A DNA stretch of 64,000 nucleotides from Angiostrongylus vasorum (Eukaryota > Nematoda > Chromadorea > Rhabditida > Metastrongylidae), in assembly GCA_018806985.1 (NCBI GenBank), contig JADANN010000156.1:386949-450948 (forward strand). The letters are read 5' to 3'. Positions within the stretch are counted from its first letter, which is position 1. Every line of letters begins with the position of its first letter. The position numbers and the translations under genes were made by a program. Positions 56,207 through 64,000 of the stretch are shown one piece after another. The notes under the pieces are model-generated. The model was not told the DNA's origin and searched no databases. It saw only the letters and a list, made by a program, of their open reading frames with translations.

Positions 56207-57843
56207 TCAATTCTGGTGTAATGACTGTGCAAAGTGACCAGTCGTTCTGCTCAGGTTATAGAGCACACGCACTAGGATTCCCAGGCAGTTTAGCAGTTCA
56301 CGCGTACCCTGGATGGCATCTACGTCATCCATCAGAACTGCAGCTCGCAGAACCCTCATTTCTTCCACCACTATAACGGACAATTTTATCGACAGCACAC
56401 ATTATCCCACCACACAATAGAGCCACTCTAACAGTGCTTCACTTTTGACGACTTAAATATTTGGTTCGCATAAAAGTTCTGGCAGCAGACCACTCCTATG
56501 GGAAACTGTTAGTTATTTGAAATAAAATGGACACAGATTTACAATAGTTTCTTTCGATATCGATATCGATATCAATATCTCACAGAATTGGTCATATCAA
56601 TGAGAGAGCTGAGCTACGACTGTGCGAACTCACCGTGCCTTATCATAACATTTACGACATTCTTCCTTTTTAAAACGAAATTGTTTCTGTGAAGGCGCTG
56701 GTTCAGTAACCTCAACAGGTGTGCAAACACCTGGTTGGCGCTGTATCCATGAAAACATAGTCTACCACGGGTTCGCTTTCGGACGTCAATGTATGAGGTT
56801 GTATGACTCAAATGGTCATCCTAATTTAACAGAAACGATTGTAAACCTGTTTGAAGATACAAAAGATAACAGTAGACTGTAAGGAATTACGAAAAAGAAA
56901 ATTGAACAAATGAAATGGAGTAAGAAAGGGAAAAGCAACAAGACAAATAAATGCAATGGATGAGACAAAAGAGAAGGATCTAGAATGTAACAGGAAAGAA
57001 CCGAACCCTCCTAACGGATTACCGTCTCATCGCGGCTGGGAGGTGTTCGAGAGTGTTGAACTGCTATGTACAGCGTAGGAATTCATCCCCCTGCCAGGGT
57101 CTCCCAAACTGAGAAGGAGTCTGCCGTTTCCATCAGGAAGCCTAGCTAAGAGTGAACCAATACCAGAATCCACCACCGTGCCGGTATCTAACTAGTCGTA
57201 TGGCGGCAAATCTCCCTCTAATCCACAAAGGCGCAGCCTGTGATGCTGACGACCTCGGAGAGACTTTGGCTAGGCTGACCCCGGGACTTCAGGGAAACGC
57301 AATACCCAAACTACCTAAACTCCAAAATATGCACATTATGCTGGGGCCCGCACAACCAGTGAGGATGGGCCGTCCAAGTATCCAAGTATAAGTACAAACT
57401 TCTGGCATAAGACTCACCAGCGTCGGAGAAACGTATCAGAGCCGATACACGGCGCTGGTAGGACTCCATCTCATCTGTCATGTCGACCATGTCTCGATGG
57501 ATCTCTGAAAAATCCACAAGGTTCCTTTGTTGTCGTTTTTAAGAAATGAGAAACACTTCCACCTAGAATCACAGCGAAGTCGTCAGCACATAGAGAACTA
57601 ACATGCATACTAGAACATTCCACAGGTGATTATCAGCAAAAAAACCGTATTAAATTTAAAAAAAACGGCGGACGATCTGAATCGGGTCGTGTCTGTGGAA
57701 CTTAAGTGGTTCCCGTCCTGAAAACCACAACGTCGAACAACACAAATATCGCGCGCTGGTGTGACTACGGAATTGCCCCCACCTACCGTATCGAAAAAGA
57801 ATTTCTCCGCCTCATCAGTGTTATTGATTGCACTTAAACTCAT
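56207..57843 (-). CDS. host gene with four recognised exons, unassigned (gene Q)
   Basis: Exon 57783-57843 begins with an ATG (SLSAINNTDEAEKFFFD) and ends TAG|GTGGGG. Exon 57418-57504 (acceptor GGATTTTTCAG, donor G|GTGAGT) joins in phase: IHRDMVDMTDEMESYQRR, VSALIRFSDA. Exon 56634-56820 (acceptor AAATTAG, donor G|GTGAGT) reads SHTTSYIDVRKRTRGRL, FHGYSANQVFAHLLRLL, LHRNNFVLKRKNVVNVM. Exon 56207-56370 joins in phase (G+TG): VEEMRVLRAAVLMDDVD, GTRELLNCLGILVRVLY, ending HFAQSLHQN at TGA 56207-56209. Exons 2 and 3 do not join in phase, so one exon between them is missing or a splice site is misplaced. A SINE B sits in that intron. Mostly helical, probably soluble; family not recognised. Confidence 0.6.
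57006..57392 (-). mobile_element. SINE family B copy
   Basis: CCCTCCTAACGGATTACCG, TCGCGGCTGGGAGGTGTTC, CTGCCGTTTCCATCAGG, CCGCACAACCAGTGAGGATG and tail CCAAGTATCCAAGTATAAG. Lies in an intron of gene Q in the same orientation. Confidence 0.8.
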
Positions 57844-58027
57844 TGTAATATCTTGTTTTACAATAGGATAACTGTTGTCATTAAACTAATGACGTTAAGT
57901 TTCACATTTTATGCTGGTTATAGTTCAGCGACCAAGTCCGCAAATGAACTGACCAGTTTGTGGAGCGACTTTTAAATTGCACATCACTAAACCTGGCGAC
58001 ATTTCGCCATTTATTGGATATTTTCAG

Positions 58028-58254
58028 GGAAATGGCAATGTTTTCGGACCCCCATTCGTAATGTCCACCCTCTGGTTCGATTCTGGTGGCGACCATGCTC
58101 AAGGTAAATTAGTTTCCAGGTGTTCTCCTAGTTTACTGCCGTTATTCTTTTTAGAGTTTCTTTGCAACTGCTCTATTTTTTTTGTTTCTTTGCTTCAGCT
58201 CTTCCACCTGATGGTTCGGACTTGACGTCACCAGCGGTTGCAATGAACTGCTGA
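58028..58254 (+). CDS. last exons of gene X
   Basis: Exon 58028-58103 (acceptor TGGATATTTTCAG, donor G|GTAAAT) reads GNGNVFGPPFVMSTLWF, DSGGDHAQ. After a 95-base intron ending TTTCTTTGCTTCAG, exon 58199-58254 continues in phase: LPPDGSDLTSPAVAMNC and TGA. The phase-0 start of 58028 fits the exon ending at 51969. An alternative final exon at 58378 is listed separately. Not recognised. Confidence 0.5.
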
Positions 58255-58377
58255 AGACGACTGCCCCACGTTGTTGCGACGGTCGTGCGAACAGAGTTCC
58301 TAAGGCTGCCTGGTACTATCTGTGTTTATGGAACGACATTCTCTTCATTTTAGTCTCTGTGCTCGATTTTTTGCAGT

Positions 58378-58488
58378 TGTCGGAAGCGGACTCTGTTGGT
58401 TCTATCAAGTATGCAGGAATGAAGTGGAGCATTCTCACAATCTCTGTCGATGTGGGCGTTTTGAAGTGAAAACCTCCGTCAGGTAGCG
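58378..58488 (+). CDS. possible alternative last exon of gene X
   Basis: Strong acceptor GATTTTTTGCAG. In the frame that fits the exon ending at 58103 it reads VGSGLCWFYQVCRNEVE, HSHNLCRCGRFEVKTSV and a stop, a Cys-rich tail. Another frame is open for 30 codons. Choice between this and 58199-58254 needs transcript data. Confidence 0.3.
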
Positions 58489-58810
58489 ATTTTTTTTGGC
58501 CTCATTAGATGCACAACTTTGCTTGCATTTCTTATCTTTCGTTCGCGCCTGCTTCTTTTTTAATTTGCTTTGGCACTTGCGCTTCTTCGTCCACCTTTGC
58601 ACCCATTGTTTTTAGTGTTCTGTTTTCGCTCCACATCTATTGTGCTGTCATTGCTTCCTACTTTTCCTGCTGGGTCGCGCGAAGCTAAGGTTGTTCAGCT
58701 TTCACCTAGCAAACCGCAAGACGTTCCTCCCACATTTGTGCACGCATAAGATACAGGAACTTTCCTATATCACTGGTACAGTGTGATAACAACGGTACAC
58801 AATTTTAACC

Positions 58811-58900
58811 TCACCTGATGGTACTCCCCTTCTTCTCGAAGCCACATCTCGTGTAAAATGCCAGACGGTCGTCGAACGGTAAAACATAGCATACGTAGTT
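58811..58900 (-). CDS. possible minus-strand exon
   Basis: Donor CAG|GTGAGG at 58811. All three frames are open. One reads VLPFDDRLAFYTRCGFE, which recalls the A--FY---GF-- motif of GNAT acetyltransferases, but this is too short to trust. Confidence 0.2.
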   Translation of the reverse strand, partial: NYVCYVLPFDDRLAFYTRCGFEKKGSTIR

Positions 58901-58995
58901 AGATGATACGTGGTGCTTTCAACATCACCTCGGCATAGCGTGTTTCATAAATACTGTGCACTAGTTCATGCTTACTTAGCATCCACTTTACTCAC

Positions 58996-59203
58996 AGAAT
59001 AATCGGCTTCTTCAACGAGCACGAAAAGCGTAACACTCTTCGTGTGTCGCCCATTGTCTTTGGCAAAAATGTCGCATTGAGCAGCTTTTCGGGTTCCAGC
59101 GTGGTCTAGATTCGCTATAAGGCAGGCTTCCTGGTGCAAATCTCGGACCTCTTTTAAGGTGTTCACACCCCGATGAAAGGTAACATCGGTTTTACATTGC
59201 GAT
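58996..59203 (-). CDS. internal exon, immunoglobulin-like domain end
   Basis: Acceptor TTTATGTATTAG and consensus donor TCT|GTGAGT bound 69 codons: SQCKTDVTFHRGVNTLK, EVRDLHQEACLIANLDH, AGTRKAAQCDIFAKDNG, RHTKSVTLFVLVEEAD. The stretch CDIFAKDNGRHTKSVTLFV resembles the F-G strands of I-set immunoglobulin domains (C-x-A-x-N/D-x-G then alternating hydrophobics), though the Tyr normally two residues before Cys is absent. Partner exons are not identified. Confidence 0.45.
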
Positions 59204-59756
59204 CTAATACATAAAAACAACTGTCCAGCTGCAGTTAGGCGGTGAACTATTGGGAGCTTCCATATGTACGTGGAAATATCTCTATATGCACAAATGGATG
59301 TGCTTCGGTGTATGAAGATGAAATCCTGATCGTTATTTCAGCCAAAAGTGTCGCTAAGCTGGTATGATGAAGAATGAAGGAACGAAAGAGTTAAGAGTTT
59401 CATGCAGACAAATTGGTTGTACCCATGTAACCACTCAGATGTCCCGTCCTCAGATGTAGCGCCCAGTCCTTGCACTCGTTTCATTGTTTTGCAAGCGTCA
59501 TCCATTAATAAGAAGGCGTTCGCAAGTGGGTTCAGCTATGGCTTGAGGTGTTGTCGGCCTTTCTCCTCTGTTTCACCTTAAATGATGGTCGAAAATGGTG
59601 TTGTTTGGATTCGCATGGCAGCATTGATAGGGGTGTTCGTAGGTCTTCAACACTGCCAGTTATCACCCCATAAGGATTTGGTTGCTTGCTTTCTTTTAAC
59701 TAGTGTTCTTCGAATACAGCGGCAACGCCTGTGGCTCCAGTAACTCTTGCGATTAG

Positions 59757-60326
59757 TGCACCAGACATTCGGAGAGGATGTAGTAGTCAGAATCCACAAT
59801 GATGTATGCGGACAACAAAAACACTCTCTGCACTCTTTTGATGCAAGCGAAACTAAAGACAACTCTTCCATGCGTGCTTTCCCCACCACCCATTTTTATG
59901 GTCGACAGTATTACGAACTGTACAGGTAAAATTACAGTTCTCTTCTCTACGCCGCAACTTTTAGGACACTAAAGGCATCCCTCCTCGTCGCTGTATCGAT
60001 CGGCCGTTAACTTTGTGTGTTCGGCGACGATTTCTGTCACTTTACTAATGTTATTTATGGTTTCCAGTTTACTACTTGCGTGAACTACTAAGACATAAGT
60101 GATAAATGAAGATTTTTGCATGACATCGTTACTCACAAGAAATGGGACGTTGTAGTGGAAAAGGTGTTTATTCTATGGCTGCGCTCAGTAATTCTGTTGT
60201 AAGTATTTGGCTTTCCTTTTTTGGACAACTGGCACTTTGATTATGTTCGAATTTGTGGACCAGAAAAAGCATAAAAAGTTGTATAATGCAGCTTTAGAAA
60301 TGGCGAAAAGAAAACGAAAAGGATGA
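59757..60326 (+). CDS. plus-strand exons of an unassigned gene
   Basis: Exon 59757-59925 (donor AG|GTAAAA) reads HQTFGEDVVVRIHNDV, HSFDASETKDNSSMRAF, THFYGRQYYELYR. Further candidates: a segment ending at 60198 with consensus donor GTT|GTAAGT (MGRCSGKGVYSMAALSN) and a Lys-rich terminal stretch (FEFVDQKKHKKLYNAAL, EMAKRKRKG) to TGA at about 60324. Phase between these pieces is not resolved. Not recognised. Confidence 0.35.
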
Positions 60327-60744
60327 GAATGAAGCCTAAGCTGACAGGTATCACTTTCTGTCTTTCTCTTTCAGTTCTAAAGCGCTTTAATATTTTATTG
60401 AACAAACTGTGCCTGCTTGATTGTTCGAGATCTTTTCATTTATGAGGAGAAATCTGGAATTATTGTCCTCGTGTAACATCCAGATCATACTACCAGAACG
60501 AATTCCATTCGAGTTCCGATCCACATTCCCCTGAGATAATTCTTCTTCCAACCACTACATCCCACTGAATCAAAACGAATCGTTTTGTTGCGTACGTTTG
60601 CTAGTTGATGTTGCAATGGCGTATTCCTTCAGGTACCTGTTGTTCTCGTGAATTCGTCGGACACCAAACAGCTGTGAGTTTGGTGAGTACATATTACGGA
60701 ATTTTATTTCGCAATGGAATCTCCAAATAGCTAAATAAGAATAA

Positions 60745-60880
60745 TAATGCTCTCGGCATTGATCAATCCCAGGTGAATGTGGCATGCATTCGACATCACC
60801 AAGCATCGTTAGAGGTGACTGAATGCATATCTGGCCTAAACAATGTCTCACGGTGACCGGCGTAGGTAGAAGTCGGCATG
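60745..60880 (-). mobile_element. SINE family A 3' part
   Basis: Minus strand: GCCAGATATGCATTCAGTC, ACCTCTAACGATGCTTGG, GATGTCGAATGCATGCC, GGGATTGATCAATGCCGAG. Head missing. Confidence 0.7.
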
Positions 60881-61039
60881 TAGAAGGTCTGATGGTGATT
60901 TTAAATCGCCCAGAAAGTAGTTCCTCGCAGAAAACCTCTAACAATTGCGATTTGGCTTCGCCATTTCCTCCACGAGTTCTCTAATTTGCACGCTTTTTTC
61001 TATCATATTGCAACTACTGCAACTCATTCGGTCGAGTCC

Positions 61040-61200
61040 TATTCGTAACAGCACGGCTCTGAGGAAGCCGAAATCGCCGAAACGTCAGTCATCGACCAAC
61101 AACACTAACAACAACGACAACGACGACGAAAACCTGTACCGACCCCGCATCAGCTCAAAAAGATCACTTTGTAAGTTCGTATAAATAAATATATCAAACC
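61040..61200 (+). mobile_element. Penelope-type terminal repeat fragment
   Basis: CTGAGGAAGCCGAAATCGCC then GAAACGTCAG is the same block as in the 16-17.8 kb element, here with a weakened stem II. It is followed by CAACAACACTAACAACAACG-type repeats. Plus-strand ORF over it is spurious. Confidence 0.55.
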
Positions 61201-61429
61201 GATGTTTATAGAAAGTCGGTCTTTTGAACCATTCGATGGAAGCTCCATTATTTAAAGAACCCTTGAAATTGATTAAGGTTTTCAGTTTTAAATCAACTTC
61301 TCCGTATCCTGGAACCTTTTGAGCGCAGTTGGTTGATCCATTAGTTGTTTTTCTTTAATTTGAGTGTTTACACGTTCAATAAGTCAGTGCTTTATTCTTG
61401 AGGACGCACGAGCTTTTCAGAAACCAAAT

Positions 61430-62090
61430 TTGATCAATACTGCCTGAAATTTCGGCGAATTTCACCCTCTTCAGAACCTGGAAACGTCAAACTGACACGT
61501 CTTATACTCAATCAAACAGTTTCATAATCTCAGCATACAAATTTCCATCGCGTAGTAAACAGCTGCTTTTGAACGCTCACCGTTTTTCAAAAATCTGCTT
61601 TCCTTTAACCTCAGCATGACTAGTCAACATGTATGCACTGTATGTATGTACATGTGCTCACCGTTTTGTTTCCATGAATCTCCCGGTTATCGTTGGACGC
61701 CAGACCTATAGTGTCTTACATAGGTGAGAAATGTCCCTGGTTCACGTCAGGAAAGCGGGTTGAGGTATGGGCGAGGTCACGTGCTATCGGAAGACACTCC
61801 TCCCTGGCGTTCGTTTTGCATTTATCCAGAACGCTTCTGTAGTTTTATACGCAGTTATCTTCGATTTCTGTGCGAGGTTTGTAACTTTTACTTCAAAATT
61901 TTCTCCATTATGTCTTGCATGCCCTGTGCGTGCCTATTAGAGCGTTTCCTTTAAGCTACCCAGCAAATTGTTCCTTTGTACAGATGCAAAGTGATGTATC
62001 CGTTTCGTCAATGTATTCTTCCCCACATCCTATGCAAAAAATCAGGTACACATTCCGCGGACTTATAGAATCGTCCTCTCTATCCATAGG
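61430..62090 (-). mobile_element. Penelope-like element fragment with GIY-YIG remnant
   Basis: Minus strand 62050-61940 reads CIGCGEEYIDETD then SLCICTKEQFAG, corresponding to VCGDEHIGETD in the 16.6 kb element (GIY-YIG endonuclease). The block continues to a terminal repeat containing CTGAAGAGGGTGAAATTCGCC and GAAATTTCAG at 61441-61475. Strongly decayed. Confidence 0.7.
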
Positions 62091-62149
62091 GCATCATTAT
62101 ATTCCATACATTAAATGGGTAAAAGAATGCGTGTAGCGAAACGACTAGA

Positions 62150-62415
62150 TGTGCCCTGTAATACACAACTGGTCATTAGTTCGATTTCAGCGCCACAAGT
62201 TCACCAAGCCTTCTCTCCCTCCCGGGTCGGCAACTGGCACCAGACTTGTCTGGGAGCATAGCAGCCCTGACTTGATACATCGCCATGCCACCACAGGTCA
62301 TTTTATAAGCCGTATGTGAACTAAATCACCTCTACGAATGCTTGATGGAGTCCAGAGCATGGCGCACATCCTGAGGATTGATCAACCGCCAACGCTTTGT
62401 TCTCTTAACGTTTTA
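62150..62415 (+). mobile_element. SINE family A copy
   Basis: Box B-like TTAGTTCGATTTCAGCGCC, CACCAAGCCTTCTCTCCC, ACCAGACTTGTCTGGGAGC, CTTGATACATCGCCATGCC, GATTGATCAACCGCCAACGC and a TTTTAT tail. Confidence 0.75.
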
Positions 62416-62544
62416 TAGTATTTGAGATGTTAAGGACCTTGTCCAAAGCACTGTATCAAAAATTTCTAGAGTGGATGTGCCTTAATCCTCATTAACTTCT
62501 CTTTGGTAAAGTTAATGGCTTTTTCGTTCTTGTGGCTGAGAGAA

Positions 62545-62660
62545 AGGGAAAGCAAGGGCCTCGGTTTAATGTGGTGGATATCTGTGAGTCCCCGGCATGT
62601 GTAGTCGCCAGTTCGATTCTCTGCTGAGATTTCGAGTTCCGTCCGTGTCTCAGCACCTCT
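62545..62660 (+). mobile_element. tRNA-like SINE head fragment
   Basis: TGGTGGATATCTGTGAGTCC and box B-like CGCCAGTTCGATTCTCTG at tRNA spacing, then GCTGAGATTTCGAG. Family not certain (D or another). Confidence 0.35.
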
Positions 62661-62746
62661 ATGATTGTTTTCCAAAAAGACTTTTTTCCTTTCTTTTCTC
62701 TGCGTGGTAGCTGTTATCACAACTTGCAGAAACTGCATCTAAGCAG

Positions 62747-63745
62747 CAAGACCTTCCACTTTTGTGGCCGAAGGCTCTTGTAATTCTGGTGTAATGGAGA
62801 ACGAACACCTAAGAGGACCAGTGTCTAGTGGACAGGTAACGATCTCCTGTGCACAGCACAAATTGTGGAGGTCGGAAATCTATACTTGTATTATGAGATT
62901 CTAATTAGTGCCCATCTTCAAATGGATATGGAAACCCTTTTAGTCAAGATGCAGACATGTTTCTACATTTGATTCTGATCCTTGTACAATGATTTGAAGG
63001 TTTGCTGATTAGTGGTTTTAGCATTTTCAAAGAGTCACTAGAAGGGTCAAAAACAAAGTTAGGTTTTATTCCTTAGTCGAACTAACTAATCTTCAACAGT
63101 AACAGTGATTATCGCTTATGGATCTGGTAAGTTTTGCTCATTTAAGTTAACTAAACAGCGTATTGTCATACAGTGCAACCTCAGGAAACCCTTCAGGAAA
63201 ACTTTACGTTTCACTTTTTTTTTTTTTTTTTTTGGTTATTCGTGCGTATTTTTCGCATGTCTGTTTTGTTTCTTTTTATGCCTTTACCAACGTTTTCACA
63301 TGGATTTCACGAGAGGTGTTTTCGGTATCAACACTGTGTGTGCTTTTTTTTCGGATATAACCAAATCTTAGCTTGGAACTGATTCTTTGTTCATCCCATT
63401 CATGGGTTATTTTCAGAGTTGATTTCGGGCTATTCCGAGTCGATAAAACCTGAAGCAACGAGAATTCAGGAGATGGTGTTGGATAGACATGATGAGACGC
63501 AAGGTGACTGGCCTGCCAGTTCAAATTCAGTGGTTGTGGAGACGTCAGAGGTATTATGGTTACCCATCTAGTTAATTTTTTTTCTAAAGTGGCAGGTGTG
63601 CCCATGTCGTCCATTGTGACATACCTTTGCACTATTGTTTTGACACGTACCCATTTGCCAGCTAAATCCCCATTTTGAAGTCAGTGAATGGGATTTATAC
63701 TCGTCTACAGAAGAGAGACACCGAGTTGTCCATCTACGAACTTTT
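62747..63745 (+). CDS. exons of an unassigned gene running off the right edge (gene V)
   Basis: Exon 63417-63550 (acceptor GGGTTATTTTCAG, donor GAG|GTATTA) reads LISGYSESIKPEATRIQ, EMVLDRHDETQGDWPAS, NSVVVETSE. Exon 63662-63745 (acceptor ATTTGCCAG, donor TTT|GTATGT) continues in phase 0: LNPHFEVSEWDLYSSTE, ERHRVVHLRTF. Upstream candidates: 62747-62835 (RPSTFVAEGSCNSGVME, NEHLRGPVSSGQ; donor CAG|GTAACG), 62909 onward (CPSSNGYGNPFSQDADM) and a 21-base exon 63106-63126 (IIAYGS; donor G|GTAAGT) that fits the 63417 exon. Acidic, probably soluble; no family recognised. The last two large exons are the firmest. Confidence 0.55.
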
Positions 63746-64000
63746 GTATGTTCATCGAGAAGCCGAGTTCAGTTCCATCACTACCATGTTTTGTTGACAA
63801 GCTAACACCAAGTTGCTAGAAAAGTTGAAATTAAGAGTTTTATTGCGCTACCAAATGTCAAAATGTGAAACATTTAGACTGACTATTGCCCCAACTTCAT
63901 ATTCTAGGTTAGGTTTTCGTCTATTTCTCGTTTTGCTTTGCCTACTAGGTGCATCTTAGGTAAGTCGGGAATCGAAAATTTCTTAACTTTCGCACGCTTC

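Overview
This 64 kb window is eukaryotic and most likely comes from a strongylid nematode genome, probably a hookworm. Genes are broken into short exons with nematode-type splice sites (TTTCAG-like acceptors, GTAAG/GTGAG donors). The retroelement set is also typical: many degenerate RTE-clade LINE copies, a Bandit-like mariner, Penelope-like elements and several short SINE-like families. There is no bacterial gene organisation, CRISPR array, rRNA gene or intact canonical tRNA gene. Almost no ORF above 100 codons is a gene by itself. Most of the long ones are retroelement remnants or fortuitous reading through repeats.

Layout. 1-5 kb: 3' part of a synaptogyrin gene (-), the clearest host gene. 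5-14 kb: SINE copies and a few exon candidates. 14-16 kb: RTE copy (+). 16-17.9 kb: Penelope-like element in head-to-head halves. 17.9-18.8 kb: convergent ends of two unidentified host genes. 19-21.8 kb: SINE pair, RTE copy and nested SINE. 22.5-23.5 kb: Y-box (cold-shock) protein pseudogene. 24.5-25 kb: doubtful coding relic. 26-27.5 kb: RTE. 28.9-32 kb: mariner remnant abutting an internally deleted RTE, then a Penelope RT fragment to 32.7 kb. 34.5-37.2 kb: two small gene candidates. 38.3-39 kb: RTE endonuclease fragment. 39.3-46.45 kb: a large imperfect palindrome (arms about 3.25 kb, spacer about 0.65 kb) whose spacer carries two splice-compatible host exons. 46.7-58.5 kb: further exons compatible with the same + strand gene, interspersed with SINEs and an RTE copy (52.5-54.6 kb). 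54.7-57.8 kb: minus-strand exons of one or two unidentified genes. 59-60.3 kb: exons on both strands, one Ig-like. 60.7-62.4 kb: SINEs and Penelope fragments. 62.7-63.8 kb: exons of a + strand gene that leaves the window.

How the parts relate. The host genes are fragmentary and carry TE-loaded introns. The mobile elements explain most of the window. SINE families A and D have tRNA-like 5' ends, and family B has an AAGT-type tail; such SINEs are normally mobilised by LINEs, and the RTE copies here are the obvious candidate partners (inference). Exon models were made by eye from splice signals and reading-frame phase. Apart from synaptogyrin, the Y-box relic and the retroelements, gene identities are unassigned.
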